Source of the DNA: Acidimicrobiia bacterium
GTDB taxonomy: Bacteria; Acidobacteriota; Terriglobia; Bryobacterales; Bryobacteraceae
Direction: 5' to 3'
Length of the DNA: 64,000 nt
NCBI GenBank assembly: GCA_016871315.1
Contig: VFZE01000026.1
Coordinates: forward strand, 17,137-81,136
Part shown: one piece after another, positions 26,011 through 34,660 of the stretch
Numbering within the stretch: the first letter of the stretch is position 1
How the letters are laid out: every line of letters starts with the position of its first letter
Made by a program: the position numbers and the translations under genes
Notes under the pieces: model-generated
Seen by the model: the letters and a program-made list of their open reading frames with translations, nothing else
Database searches by the model: none
Told to the model about the DNA's origin: nothing

Positions 26011-27229
26011 TGTCCTCTTCGGTGTGGGCGGCCGACAGGAAGGCGGCCTCAAATTGCGATGGCGCGAGGTAGACGCCCCGCTCCAGCATGTGATGGAAGA
26101 AGCGGCCGAAGCGCGCCGTGTCGCTGCGCTTCGCCGTGGTGTAATCGGTCACGGCCGCACCGGTAAAGAAGAAGGTGAACATGGAGCCCACCCGGTTTAA
26201 GGTAATCCCGGCCGGCGCGGAGGCGCATAGCGCCGCGGTCTTTTTCTCCAACTCCGCATAGATCGCAGGATTCTTCTTCAGTTCGGTCAGCATCGCGATT
26301 CCCGCGGCTACGGCCAGCGGATTGCCGCTCAGCGTCCCGGCCTGATACACAGGACCTACAGGCGCGATGTGCGACATGATGTCCGCGCGTCCGCCATAGG
26401 CTCCGATCGGCAGCCCGCCGCCGATCACCTTGCCGATGGTGGTCAGGTCCGGCTTGATGGCGTAGAGCTGCTGCGCGCCGCCGTGCGCGACGCGGAAGCC
26501 GGTCATCACCTCGTCAAAGATCAGCAGCGCGCCGTGCTTCGCCGTCAGCTCGCGCATTGCTTCCAAATAACCCGGCGCGGGCGGAATGCAGCCCATGTTG
26601 CCCGCAACCGGTTCCACGATCACCGCCGCGATGTGGTTGCCGTGTTTTTCAAACGCCTCCTCGAGCGCCGCCACGGAGTTGAACGGCAGCGCAATGGTGG
26701 AATCGGCAAACGCCGCCGGAACGCCCGCGGTGTCGGGAATGCCCAGCGTGGCCACACCCGAGCCGGCTTTCACCAGAAGCGAATCGACGTGGCCGTGGTA
26801 GCAGCCTTCCAACTTGATGGTGAGCGTGCGGCCGGTGAAGCCGCGCGCCAGCCGCAGGGCGCTCATCGTCGCCTCGGTACCGGAGTTCACGAGGCGAATC
26901 ATCTCCATGGAAGGGATGGCTTCGCGGATCATTTCCGCCAGCTGAATCTCGCGCTCGGTGGGCGCGCCGAAGCTGGTGCCGATCTCGAGCACGGCGCGCA
27001 GCGCCTCCATTACGGCCGGATGACGGTGTCCCAGCAGCAGCGGCCCCCACGATCCGACGTAGTCGATGTAGGAATTGCCGTCGGCGTCGAAGATGTGGGA
27101 GCCGTCCCCGCGGACGATAAACGGCGGCGTCCCGCCGACCCCGCGAAACGCGCGCACGGGCGAATTGACGCCGCCGGGTATGATCTGCCGCGCCCGTTGG
27201 AGCAGCGCCTCGGATTTCTTCAGGTTCAT
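25964..27229 (-). CDS. hemL: Glutamate-1-semialdehyde 2,1-aminomutase
   Basis: HemL converts glutamate-1-semialdehyde to 5-aminolevulinate with PLP, the committed supply step of C5-route tetrapyrrole synthesis. It is 421 residues, normal for the family. It opens with the typical [13 protein letters not shown] motif, and has [15 protein letters not shown], the FDEVMTGFR pyridine-contacting strand, and the Schiff-base lysine in [11 protein letters not shown]. The first codons overlap the geranylgeranyl-reductase-like gene upstream (ATGA), so the two are translated together. The stop end overlaps the convergent gene at 25964-26010. Confidence 0.96.
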   Translation of the reverse strand: MNLKKSEALLQRARQIIPGGVNSPVRAFRGVGGTPPFIVRGDGSHIFDADGNSYIDYVGSWGPLLLGHRHPAVMEALRAVLEIGTSFGAPTEREIQLAEMIREAIPSMEMIRLVNSGTEATMSALRLARGFTGRTLTIKLEGCYHGHVDSLLVKAGSGVATLGIPDTAGVPAAFADSTIALPFNSVAALEEAFEKHGNHIAAVIVEPVAGNMGCIPPAPGYLEAMRELTAKHGALLIFDEVMTGFRVAHGGAQQLYAIKPDLTTIGKVIGGGLPIGAYGGRADIMSHIAPVGPVYQAGTLSGNPLAVAAGIAMLTELKKNPAIYAELEKKTAALCASAPAGITLNRVGSMFTFFFTGAAVTDYTTAKRSDTARFGRFFHHMLERGVYLAPSQFEAAFLSAAHTEEDIRKTAAAAAEFFAAG

Positions 27230-28407
27230 GGTTTGGATGGTTCGGCCAGCATGCGGCGGAAGCAGAAGCTGAGCAGCACTTCCTGGAGCGTGCCATTCAG
27301 GTTCTTCAGGAGCCGGTCGCGGAGGCCTTCGTAATTCTGCGTGCCGGCGAACAGGTCCTGCATCAGCTCGCGGAAGCGCGGGCTGCGCTGAATGAACTGG
27401 ACCATGCGGGCGGGCACGGAGCTGAACAGGAAGCTGCCGAGGAAAAGGCGGCGCGCGATCAGAGAACCCAGATAAAGGTCGCGGGCGAAGTCATGCTCGA
27501 TCAGCGCCCTGTAGGCCGCCGGTTTCGCCTCCGGCGCATGGCTGGAATCGAGCACGATGCGGCTGGCCAGATCGCCGGAGCGCAGCGCGTAGTAGAGCCC
27601 CTCGCCCGTGATAGGATCCACGAGGCCGCCGGCGTCGCCCACCGCCATCCAGCCCTCGCCGGCGATCCGGTTGTTGCGCCAGCTCTTCTTGTCCAGCGCA
27701 GGCAGCATGTGCGCGTAGAAGCTGGCGCCCTGCCACGGTATCCCGTGATCGGCCATGTAGCGCTCCAGGCGCGCCCGCAGCGCCTGCGCCGATTCTCCCT
27801 TGCCGCAGATTCCCACGGAGAGGTGGCCGCAGCGCGGGAAGACCCAGATGTAGCCCTCCAGGCCGGCCAGAAACTGAATATCAATGTGCATCTGCTGGCT
27901 CGGCACGTAGTAGCCGAGCGCGTACATGGTGTCGCTGGCCGTCCATTCCGTGCCCACTTCGCGCAGCGGATTCCGCGCCCCGGTGGCGACGACGCAATAA
28001 TCGGCATCGATGGTCCCCTGCCTGGTCGACAGAGCCCAGCCTTTTCCCTTGCGGTTAATTCCCGTGACGCGCACTTTTTCCAGCTGCGCTCCGGCGCATT
28101 CAGCGCGCTGAAGCAGCAGATGATTCAGGTCGAAACGCGAATAGATCACCAGCGGATGCGTGAGGGCCATTTTCACGCGCCCCGCCTTGGGCGCCGCCAG
28201 GTACGTCTCGGTGACAAGCTTCTTCGGCGCCTCGTTCTCCATCAGGAACGGATACTGCGTGTAGGCTTTATAGGTGAGGCCCCCGCCGCATGGCTTTTCC
28301 CATGCCAGCTTTTCATCGATCAGGATCGTGTCGAGGCCGCCTTGGGCAAGCCGCTCCGCCGCAAGCGCGCCCGCCGGACCACCGCCGAGCACCGCGACTT
28401 TCTTCAT
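27226..28407 (-). CDS. Geranylgeranyl-reductase-like FAD-dependent oxidoreductase
   Basis: A 393-residue flavoprotein. The Rossmann motif [18 protein letters not shown] leads, followed by CGGGLTYKA, the hallmark of the geranylgeranyl reductase family. Later come the VVATGARNP loop and the second FAD motif [17 protein letters not shown]. The family reduces isoprenoid double bonds (chlorophyll tails, archaeal lipids, menaquinone side chains). As no chlorophyll or bacteriochlorophyll gene is present here, menaquinone or other isoprenoid saturation is more likely; that is inference. It lies between a lipoprotein gene and hemL with 4-nt overlaps on both sides. Confidence 0.85.
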   Translation of the reverse strand: MKKVAVLGGGPAGALAAERLAQGGLDTILIDEKLAWEKPCGGGLTYKAYTQYPFLMENEAPKKLVTETYLAAPKAGRVKMALTHPLVIYSRFDLNHLLLQRAECAGAQLEKVRVTGINRKGKGWALSTRQGTIDADYCVVATGARNPLREVGTEWTASDTMYALGYYVPSQQMHIDIQFLAGLEGYIWVFPRCGHLSVGICGKGESAQALRARLERYMADHGIPWQGASFYAHMLPALDKKSWRNNRIAGEGWMAVGDAGGLVDPITGEGLYYALRSGDLASRIVLDSSHAPEAKPAAYRALIEHDFARDLYLGSLIARRLFLGSFLFSSVPARMVQFIQRSPRFRELMQDLFAGTQNYEGLRDRLLKNLNGTLQEVLLSFCFRRMLAEPSKP

Positions 28408-28808
28408 TTTCCTTTACCGGGCTCTGGTGGATTCACCGGCGGGTGACCTTGCGGCAACTCGCCTCCCGGGGCCGCGCCGCCGTGCGGATCACTCATCCCG
28501 TGCGGGCTACCGCCTGCTTCGGCTTTCGTCTTCACCGCCCACTTGTCAGCCTTGCGCTCCAGCGTATACTTCATCTGCATTCCGCCGCCTTCGCCGCCCT
28601 TGGGCTTGAAGGAGACGGTGGCATCGGCTTCATTCTCCCGGAAGCTCACCGAGGAGACTTCCACCTCCATCGCCGACAGATCCAGATCCAGCCCCTTGCG
28701 GGCGGAAAGATGATCGATGACGCCCTGGCGGATCGCATCCTTATTATGGACACTGGAAGAGCAGGCCGCGAGGCCGATCAGGAGGCAGAAAAGAACCCAC
28801 CGTTGCAC
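28404..28808 (-). CDS. Small lipoprotein of unknown function
   Basis: A 134-residue protein with a lipoprotein signal peptide: VQRWVLFCLLIGLAAC, where LAAC is the lipobox and the Cys would be lipidated. The mature part has one or two beta-rich stretches (MEVEVSSVSFREN, ADATVSFKPKG, MQMKYTLER) and a proline/glycine-rich tail (PHGGAAPGGELPQGHPP). I use the GTG at 28808, which has GGAGG directly upstream and TATAAT 6 nt upstream. An in-frame ATG at 28847 would add 13 residues before the signal peptide. Its stop overlaps the start of the flavoprotein (ATGA). Function unknown. Confidence 0.65.
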   Translation of the reverse strand: MQRWVLFCLLIGLAACSSSVHNKDAIRQGVIDHLSARKGLDLDLSAMEVEVSSVSFRENEADATVSFKPKGGEGGGMQMKYTLERKADKWAVKTKAEAGGSPHGMSDPHGGAAPGGELPQGHPPVNPPEPGKGK

Positions 28809-28814
28809 CCTCCG

Positions 28815-28820
28815 ATTATA
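28815..28820 (-). promoter_or_regulatory. Candidate -10 box of the lipoprotein-hemL operon
   Basis: TATAAT on the minus strand ends 6 nt before the GTG at 28808, with GGAGG between. If it is the -10, the transcript is leaderless from this GTG. The -35 is not obvious. Confidence 0.45.
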
Positions 28821-28983
28821 CGCGAACAGGGGCCACGCGGAGTGCAATCGCTTGATTCTCCATGGTTACGAGGGGCCGGAAACCTGCGACAAACCTGAGA
28901 CTTACTTCCGCGGCCAGCGCGCCTCTGCCAGGCTGGACTCACCGCCTCCTTTTGCGGGGCGGCCAATTTGCTAGGAGGAACCA

Positions 28984-29500
28984 ATGAAAAGGCTTTTGCA
29001 TTTTATGCCTATCTATCCCGGCTGTTCCTGGTCCAGCCTGCCAGCGCAACCACACCTTCGGTCGGGTTCAGTTTGATCAAGAGCCCATCGGACAGTCTGG
29101 GCGCGATGAACTGTAATTTCCGCGCCACCGGCTACACGCTGCCATAAGGAGGAGGAACACGTCCGGCACTCCGACAGTGTTGTTAAGAAGGTAAAGCTGG
29201 CGTTCCGGCCGCGCAGCGCTCCGCCGTGATCCGCCCGTGGAACCCCATTCCGGAATCGAGCGTTGGGGCGCTGGCCGACAAGTGGTCACAGCCGCCGCGC
29301 CCACCGCCAATGCGGTGAAGATTCAGATCGACACTACGCAGGTTCCAGCCGCCTTTGCCGGACTCACCGGCGCCGGACTCTATCCGTTCAACATCACCGT
29401 CGCGGATCTGCCCGACGGCGACTACCCTGTTACGGCCGAAGTCGCGGGCGTACGCACGGAGAAAATGTTGCGCCTTCGGATACAGCGGCAACCGGTCTAG
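28984..29500 (+). pseudogene. Decayed TIGR03437-type secreted protein gene
   Basis: An excellent ribosome site (AGGAGG, 28973-28978) precedes an ATG at 28984 (MKRLLHFM). The frame then breaks, and another frame continues the signal-peptide-like stretch (LFLVQPASATTPSVGF) to a stop near 29145. Further on, from a GTG at 29237, 87 residues are open and end in AFAGLTGAGLYPFNITVADLPDG and YPVTAEVAGVRT. This resembles the C-terminal TIGR03437 domain that ends many Solibacteres secreted proteins. A full gene would need a continuous frame and a longer middle, so this is best read as a gene with frameshifts and an internal deletion. I see no other gene in this stretch. Confidence 0.7.
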
Positions 29501-29529
29501 CGGAGGCTGCGGTATACTACCGCTTCCTC

Positions 29530-30906
29530 ATGATGACTCGACCCTCGCGCAGAGAATTGCTGAAGTCGGCGGCGCTCGGCTTCCCGGCCATACTCAAGGG
29601 TCAGGACCGCAAGCCGCCGAACTTCGTCGTCATTTTCCTCGATGATTCCGGCTGGTCCGACTTCCGCCCGTTCGGCCGGCCGCCGTACCCCACGCCGAAT
29701 GTCGAACGCCTGGCGCGGCAGGGCTGCTGCTTCCACAACTTCTACGTCACGCAGGCCGTCTGCTCGGCATCGCGCTCGTCGCTGCTCAGCGGCTGCTACC
29801 CGGGCCGCACGAAGGTGTTCGGCGCGCACGGGCCCAACGGGCGCGGGCTGGATCCCCAGTTCGCCACGATCGGCGAAGTACTGAAAAAGCGCGGCTACTC
29901 GACCGCCGTCTTCGGCAAATGGCACATCGGCGATCAGCCCGAGACGCGCCCGCCCGCGCGCGGCTTCGATGAATCGTGCGGCCTGATGTATTCCAACGAC
30001 ATGTGGGAGTTCCATCCGGAGAATCCCGAGCGCTGGAGCAAGTTCCCGCTTCAGTTCTGGAAGAACGGCAAGGTCACCATTGACCGCGTCACCAAGGAAC
30101 ATCAGCCGATGCTCACCACCTGGTACACGGAGCATGCCGCCGATTTCATCTCGCGCAACAAGCGCAATCCGTTTTTGCTCTACGTTCCCCACTCCATGCC
30201 GCACGTGCCGCTGTTTGCCAGCAAGAAATTCCTCGGCAAGTCCGGCAAGGGCCTCTACGGGGACGTGATGATGGAGATCGACTGGAGCGTCGGGCAGATC
30301 ATGAAGACGCTCGCTTCGGCCGGGGTTGAAGATAACACCTTCGTCATGATGACCTCCGACAACGGCCCGTGGATCTCCTACGGCAATCACGCCGGGAAGA
30401 CGCCGTTCCGCGAGGCCAAGGGCACGGGCTTTGACGGCGGCACGCGGAGCGCGTGCATCGTCCGCTACCCCGGGCGCATCCGCCCCGGCATTATCTCCAA
30501 GCGCACCTGGTGCACCGTCGATGTCCTGCCCACGCTTGCCGAGCTCGCCGGCGCCGCGTTGCCCTCAAACCCGATTGACGGAGGCAACGTCTGGGGCTGG
30601 ATCCGCGGTGAGGAACGCGCCACCAATCCCAGCCGCTACTATCCTTTTTCCACCGGCTCCACGTTCGAAGGCATGATCAGCTCCGACGGCCGCTGGAAGC
30701 TTCACCTGCCGCACGAATACCGGACGCTGGTTGCGGCGGCCAACGACGGCGCCGCCGGCAAATACCGCCAGGAAAAAATCGAACTGTCGCTGTTCGACAT
30801 GGAGAACGACCCCAACGAGATCAATAACGTGATCGACCGCTACCCCGATGTCGCCGCCCGCATGAAAACCTGGGCAGAGCAGCACAGGCGCGAGTTTTAT
30901 TCCTGA
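29530..30906 (+). CDS. Exported type-I sulfatase (formylglycine-dependent)
   Basis: A 458-residue sulfatase with a Tat-like N-terminus (TRPSRRELLKSAALGFPA). The metal-site Asp pair is in VIFLDDSGW, and the sulfatase signature VCSASRSSLLSG contains the Cys (C78) that would be converted to formylglycine. The KWHIGD block and the C-terminal DNG motif in MTSDNGPWISYG are present. The substrate should be a sulfated polysaccharide or ester outside the cytoplasm. No sulfatase-maturing enzyme is in the window. The ATG at 29530 is used (a second ATG follows directly); TATACT (29513-29518) lies 11 nt upstream. Confidence 0.88.
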   Translation: MMTRPSRRELLKSAALGFPAILKGQDRKPPNFVVIFLDDSGWSDFRPFGRPPYPTPNVERLARQGCCFHNFYVTQAVCSASRSSLLSGCYPGRTKVFGAHGPNGRGLDPQFATIGEVLKKRGYSTAVFGKWHIGDQPETRPPARGFDESCGLMYSNDMWEFHPENPERWSKFPLQFWKNGKVTIDRVTKEHQPMLTTWYTEHAADFISRNKRNPFLLYVPHSMPHVPLFASKKFLGKSGKGLYGDVMMEIDWSVGQIMKTLASAGVEDNTFVMMTSDNGPWISYGNHAGKTPFREAKGTGFDGGTRSACIVRYPGRIRPGIISKRTWCTVDVLPTLAELAGAALPSNPIDGGNVWGWIRGEERATNPSRYYPFSTGSTFEGMISSDGRWKLHLPHEYRTLVAAANDGAAGKYRQEKIELSLFDMENDPNEINNVIDRYPDVAARMKTWAEQHRREFYS

Positions 30907-30918
30907 GGCAACCGGCCC

Positions 30919-31551
30919 TCACAGGTCGCGCAGGAACGGATTCCGCTCCTTCTCGCGCCCCATGGTCGTTTCCGGACCGTGGCCCGGAATCACCACCGTC
31001 TCCTCCGGCAGCGGATACAGTTTGTCCTTGATCGAAGAGAACAGCTGGCGTGTATTGCCGCCAGGCAGATCCGTGCGTCCCACGCTGTCGCGGAACAGCG
31101 TGTCGCCGGCGATCAGCTTCTTCTCGGTGGGAATCCACAAGCAGAGGCTGCCCTGGGTGTGGCCCGGCGTATGCAGGACGTGAAAATCGCAGCCGGCCAG
31201 TTTCAGCGAGTCGCCGTCCCGCGCCTCGGTGTCGATCGAGGTCCGCTCGGGCGTTTCCATGCGCAGCCAGCCGGCCTGCATGTCCAGGTGATCGTAGAGC
31301 AGCTGATCGTCGCGGTTCATGTGCACGGGAGCGCCGGTCGCTTTCTTGAGCTTGGCCGCTCCGCCGATGTGGTCGATATGCGCGTGCGTGATCACGATGG
31401 CCGTCACCTTCAACGCGTGGCGATCGAGAATCGCCTGGATTGCGGCGATGTCATCGCCCGGGTCAATGACGATCGCCTCGCGCGTGGTCTCATCGCCGAA
31501 TATGGAGCAGTTGCATTGGAGAGCGCCAACGGGAAGGATCTCGTGAATCAC
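30919..31551 (-). CDS. MBL-fold metallohydrolase (glyoxalase II-like)
   Basis: A 210-residue metallo-beta-lactamase fold hydrolase. The two-metal motif H-x-H-x-D-H is in ITHAHIDHIGG, with later ligands in HTPGHTQGS, the IAGDTLFRDSVGR Asp and the C-terminal PGHGPET. This set and the length match the YcbL/glyoxalase II-like subgroup, which hydrolyses thioesters such as S-lactoylglutathione. The specific substrate is not shown. The start is a GTG at 31551. TATACT on the same strand ends 7 nt upstream, and the divergent CopD-like gene has the same element. Confidence 0.85.
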   Translation of the reverse strand: MIHEILPVGALQCNCSIFGDETTREAIVIDPGDDIAAIQAILDRHALKVTAIVITHAHIDHIGGAAKLKKATGAPVHMNRDDQLLYDHLDMQAGWLRMETPERTSIDTEARDGDSLKLAGCDFHVLHTPGHTQGSLCLWIPTEKKLIAGDTLFRDSVGRTDLPGGNTRQLFSSIKDKLYPLPEETVVIPGHGPETTMGREKERNPFLRDL

Positions 31552-31558
31552 AACTGGT

Positions 31559-31582
31559 AGTATAGCGGCCTCACGTTATACT
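31559..31582. promoter_or_regulatory. Paired divergent -10-like TATACT boxes
   Basis: TATACT on minus (31559-31564) ends 7 nt before the GTG of the MBL gene; TATACT on plus (31577-31582) ends 8 nt before the ATG of the next gene. The boxes are 12 bp apart. Both transcripts would be leaderless or nearly so. Confidence 0.55.
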
Positions 31583-31590
31583 CAGATGGA

Positions 31591-32013
31591 ATGAACGACG
31601 CTCTGCTGATTCTCATGCGCTGGCTCCATATCAGCTCCGTGGTTGTGCTGATCGGCGGGGTTATTTACGGCCGACTGGTACTGGCTCCGGCGCTGGCTCC
31701 GCTGGCCGATCAGGCGCGCAAGGAAACCTGGGATCGCATCGCCGCGGCGTTCCGCGGATGGATCATGGCCGCCGTGGCCGGGCTGCTTGCCTCCGGTCTG
31801 TATAACCTGCTTCAGAAGACGAATCCGCCGGCCGGATATCACATGGTTTTCGGCATCAAGATGCTGCTCGCGCTGCACGTGTTCGCCGTCGGCTTCCTGC
31901 TCGGCAAGCCGGGCGTGGAGGAGGCCAAGCGCACACGTTGGATGACCGGCATCCTGTTCTCCGGACTGGCGGTAATCGCCATCTCCGCCTACTTGAGGTG
32001 GATGAGCCGATGA
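31591..32013 (+). CDS. Four-TM membrane protein (CopD/DUF2269-like)
   Basis: A 140-residue inner-membrane protein with four predicted helices: LLILMRWLHISSVVVLIGG, GWIMAAVAGLLASGLYNLL, MVFGIKMLLALHVFAVGFLL and WMTGILFSGLAVIAISAYL. The first helix carries the MRWLHISS motif typical of CopD- and DUF2269-like proteins, where the histidine may bind copper or haem. The role is not known. Its stop codon overlaps the start of the YgfZ-like gene (ATGA), so the two are coupled. The ATG at 31591 has no Shine-Dalgarno sequence, consistent with a leaderless start. Confidence 0.75.
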   Translation: MNDALLILMRWLHISSVVVLIGGVIYGRLVLAPALAPLADQARKETWDRIAAAFRGWIMAAVAGLLASGLYNLLQKTNPPAGYHMVFGIKMLLALHVFAVGFLLGKPGVEEAKRTRWMTGILFSGLAVIAISAYLRWMSR

Positions 32014-32954
32014 TCCGCAACGGCTACCAGGCGTTACGTGAAGGTGTGGCCATTGTCGATTTGACCGGCCGCGGACTCATCCGCGCCACCGGACAGGACC
32101 GCGCGCGCTACCTCCACGCCATGTCCACCAACCATGTCCTGGAGATGACGCCCGGCGAGCTTCGCTACCTGTTTTTTCTCACCGCCCAAGGCCGCATCCT
32201 CGCTGACGCCAACCTGCTGTGCGGGGAGGATTCCTTCTTGATCGGCACGGAGCCGCATACGCGCCAGCTTGTGGTTGATCATCTGAACAAGTTCATCATC
32301 GGCGATGACGTAATCCTGACCGATGAAACGTCACAGTGGGTGATTTTCGGCATCGAAGGACCCACCTCCGCCCACTTGCTGGACACGCTGGGAATTGAAA
32401 ACGCACCCGCGCCGGGAAACTGGATGCCCTGGAAAAGAGGCTTCATCGCCGGCGCCTCCTCGACCGGCGCCCCGGCCTGCCGCATGATTGTCCCGCTCGG
32501 CGAAAAACAGTCCACTTTCGACTGGCTCACCGGAATCGGCGCATTTCCTGCCACCGCCGAGGAGGCGCGCATCGTGCGGCTCGAAAATGCCCGCCCGCGG
32601 TATGGCGAAGATATCGACGATCGCACCCTGGTCCAGGAGACGCGCCTGATGCACGCGGTCCACTTCACCAAGGGATGCTACCTCGGCCAGGAAATTGTCG
32701 AACGGGTGCGCTCCCGCGGCCAGGTCAATCGCATGCTCGCGCAGCTGGTGCTGGAAACCGATACGCCGCCCCCGGCCCAAACTCCCCTCACGCACAGCGG
32801 CGCCGCCGCCGGACACATCACCTCAGCCGCATGGAGCCCGGCTTTGGGTAAAGTGGTCGCGCTAGGGTACGTGACCGCCGCCGCGCTGGCCTCGAAAGCC
32901 CCGCTCGATGCGGGCGGCATCGCCGCCACGGTCACCGATCGCGCCCCTGCTTAG
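32010..32954 (+). CDS. ygfZ: YgfZ/GcvT-domain folate-binding protein
   Basis: A 314-residue aminomethyltransferase-fold protein of the YgfZ type, which uses folate to help assemble or repair certain Fe-S enzymes. The decisive signature K-G-C-Y-x-G-Q-E is present as KGCYLGQEIVERV, with the following RSRGQVNR. The N-terminal GcvT-like segment has GQDRARYLHAMSTN and LTAQGRILAD. It is not a glycine-cleavage T protein because of the KGCYxGQ motif. The ATG overlaps the stop of the CopD-like gene; the open frame upstream belongs to that gene's shadow. The 3' end overlaps the PHP gene by 4 nt. Confidence 0.9.
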   Translation: MIRNGYQALREGVAIVDLTGRGLIRATGQDRARYLHAMSTNHVLEMTPGELRYLFFLTAQGRILADANLLCGEDSFLIGTEPHTRQLVVDHLNKFIIGDDVILTDETSQWVIFGIEGPTSAHLLDTLGIENAPAPGNWMPWKRGFIAGASSTGAPACRMIVPLGEKQSTFDWLTGIGAFPATAEEARIVRLENARPRYGEDIDDRTLVQETRLMHAVHFTKGCYLGQEIVERVRSRGQVNRMLAQLVLETDTPPPAQTPLTHSGAAAGHITSAAWSPALGKVVALGYVTAAALASKAPLDAGGIAATVTDRAPA

Positions 32955-33817
32955 GAACGCCGCGAAGTCACCCGCAGCCGCTCCAGCACCTTCGGCCCCA
33001 CGCGGACATTGCCTAGCCTGCCCGTGCCCAGCTCCACGCCCGGCTTATTGTCGCCGTGAAAATCGGAGCCGCCCGTCATTGTCAGATTGTACCGGCGCGC
33101 CAGCCAGTCAAACCGCTCGCGGTGCCGTCCGTTGTGATCGGAGTGCCACACCTCGATCGCCCGCAGCCCCATCTTGCACATCTGCCGGATCAGCTCTTCT
33201 TCTTCCCTGGGCTCGCGTTTGCCCAGCCGCACCGGATGCGCCAAACACGGCACACCGCCGGCGTCCAGCACGTGCCGAATGCCTTCGGCCAGCGTCGGCT
33301 CGCGCCGGTCCACATAGGCTTCCGCGCTTTCGTCCAGATACCGGTCGAAGGCCTCCTGCTGCGTGCCGACGTAGCCCTTCTCCACCATCCGCTTCGCGAA
33401 GTGCGGACGCCCCGCCATCGAACGACCGAGCGAATAAACCTCCTCCAGCGGCACCGGCACGCCCAGCGACTCCAGCTTGTCCGACAAGGCCACGTTCCGC
33501 TCCCGTCTGGACTGCTGTATCCCGAACAGCCACTGCCGGAACTCCTCGGTCGGCTTGCCGCGCATGAAATAGCCGAGCAGGTGAATCGACTTGCCGCGCG
33601 GCCGGTCCTTCATCTCCATCTTCGTGCTCAGCTCGATCCCGCAGATCAGCTCGATCCCGGCCTCATCGGCAAGCGGCAGAGCCTGGTCGAACCCGGCAAA
33701 GGTGTCGTGATCGGTGATCGCCAGCGCTTCCAGCCGCCGCTTCACCGCCTCGGCGACCAGCTCCGCCGGCGTGAATGTCCCGTCGGACTCCGTGGTATGT
33801 GTATGCAGATCGATCAA
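32951..33817 (-). CDS. PHP-domain phosphoesterase (YciV/RNase AM-like)
   Basis: A 288-residue PHP-superfamily metal phosphoesterase. It starts with IDLHTHTTESDG, where the H-x-H pair and the following D bind metal; further metal-site segments are ITDHDTFAG, ELICGIEL, CLAHPVR, and the C-terminal TGGSDFHGDN. This matches the YciV/RNase AM family, which acts on 5' ends of small RNA or on nucleotide 3',5'-bisphosphates. I choose the TTG at 33817, which puts the motif at the very start; an ATG at 33874 would add 19 residues and overlap cysH. It lies downstream of cysH, possibly linked to disposal of 3'-phosphoadenosine compounds; that is inference. Confidence 0.83.
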   Translation of the reverse strand: MIDLHTHTTESDGTFTPAELVAEAVKRRLEALAITDHDTFAGFDQALPLADEAGIELICGIELSTKMEMKDRPRGKSIHLLGYFMRGKPTEEFRQWLFGIQQSRRERNVALSDKLESLGVPVPLEEVYSLGRSMAGRPHFAKRMVEKGYVGTQQEAFDRYLDESAEAYVDRREPTLAEGIRHVLDAGGVPCLAHPVRLGKREPREEEELIRQMCKMGLRAIEVWHSDHNGRHRERFDWLARRYNLTMTGGSDFHGDNKPGVELGTGRLGNVRVGPKVLERLRVTSRRS

Positions 33818-33842
33818 AGCGCGAAGACCCCGCCCGAAAAAA

Positions 33843-34580
33843 CTAACCCACCAGTATATCTTCCAGCAGCACATCGAGGGTGCGCTGCATCTGTCCGTCC
33901 GGCGTCACGTGCAGCCCGCACTCCTTGGCATCCCCGGTTTCCCACCACCACCGGCCGGCGCGTTCTTCCTCGCCCGGGAGCACCGCGCGCGTACAAGGGG
34001 CGCAGCCGATGCTCGGGTAGCCCTGGTTCACCAGCGGATGCCGCGGCAGTTCGTGGGCGGTGACGTAATCTTCCACCTGCTGCTTTGTCCAATCGGCAAG
34101 CGGGCTCAGCTTTACGCGTCCGTCCACGACTGCCAGCTTTTCGGTTCCGGCCCGTTCCTGGCTCTGCTCGCGCCGCAAGCCCACCGCCCACGCATCGAGT
34201 TCGGCCAGCTTCCGCTCCAGCGGACGCACCTTCCTTACGTGGCAGCATAGCTTGCGGTATGACGGATCGCGGTAGAACAAGTTCACCCCGTGCTGCGTCG
34301 TCATTTTCTCCACTTCGCGGTAATCCGGGGCAACGATCTCAACGGCGATGCCGTAGCGCGCCCGCACGGCATCGATCAACTGGTAGGTCTCTGCCGGCAG
34401 CCGCCCGGTGTCGATGGTGAACACGCGCACGTCCGGCGAAATCCGGTGCGCGATATCCAGGATGACGGTACCTTCGGCCTGGAAGCTGGTACAGAGGGCG
34501 AAGCGGCGCCCGTAGGTCTCCAAGGCCCAGGCGAGCAACCGCTGAGCGGAGAGCGAATCTGGATGAGGCGGGAGGGTCAC
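33843..34580 (-). CDS. cysH: Phosphoadenylyl/adenylyl-sulfate reductase
   Basis: A 245-residue reductase of assimilatory sulfate reduction, which makes sulfite from APS or PAPS. The N-terminal nucleotide loop has TSFQAEG, and FTIDTGRLPAETY is conserved. Two cysteine pairs, LCCHVRKV and GCAPCTR, are the ligands of the [4Fe-4S] cluster that marks the APS-using type. The redox-active Cys is in KECGLH. The start is a GTG at 34580. Upstream is a 28-bp inverted-repeat element. No cysDN or sulfite reductase gene is nearby. The PHP gene follows on the same strand. Confidence 0.93.
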   Translation of the reverse strand: MTLPPHPDSLSAQRLLAWALETYGRRFALCTSFQAEGTVILDIAHRISPDVRVFTIDTGRLPAETYQLIDAVRARYGIAVEIVAPDYREVEKMTTQHGVNLFYRDPSYRKLCCHVRKVRPLERKLAELDAWAVGLRREQSQERAGTEKLAVVDGRVKLSPLADWTKQQVEDYVTAHELPRHPLVNQGYPSIGCAPCTRAVLPGEEERAGRWWWETGDAKECGLHVTPDGQMQRTLDVLLEDILVG

Positions 34581-34585
34581 GAAAC

Positions 34586-34613
34586 ACCCTAATCTCTATC
34601 AGAATACTAGGGT
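34586..34613. promoter_or_regulatory. Inverted-repeat element between cysH and the cyclophilin gene
   Basis: ACCCTA (34586-34591) and TAGGGT (34608-34613) form perfect 6-bp arms with a 16-bp AT-rich centre, starting 5 nt before the cysH GTG. Its place fits a repressor or activator site for cysH, for example a sulfur- or Fe-S-sensing regulator. The regulator is unknown. Confidence 0.45.
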
Positions 34614-34646
34614 ATCACAGCCAGATGCCGGTCCCAGCCGCTACGC

Positions 34647-34652
34647 TATAAT
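34647..34652 (+). promoter_or_regulatory. Candidate -10 of the cyclophilin gene
   Basis: A perfect TATAAT ends 8 nt before the ATG at 34661 with no ribosome-binding site between. It fits the leaderless pattern seen elsewhere in this window. Confidence 0.5.
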
Positions 34653-34660
34653 TTGCCCTG

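Noticed and set aside
28848..28983. A riboswitch-like leader before the TIGR03437 remnant
   Set aside because: A 7-bp hairpin (CCGCCTC/GGGGCGG) exists, but no GEMM, cobalamin or other known consensus could be matched.
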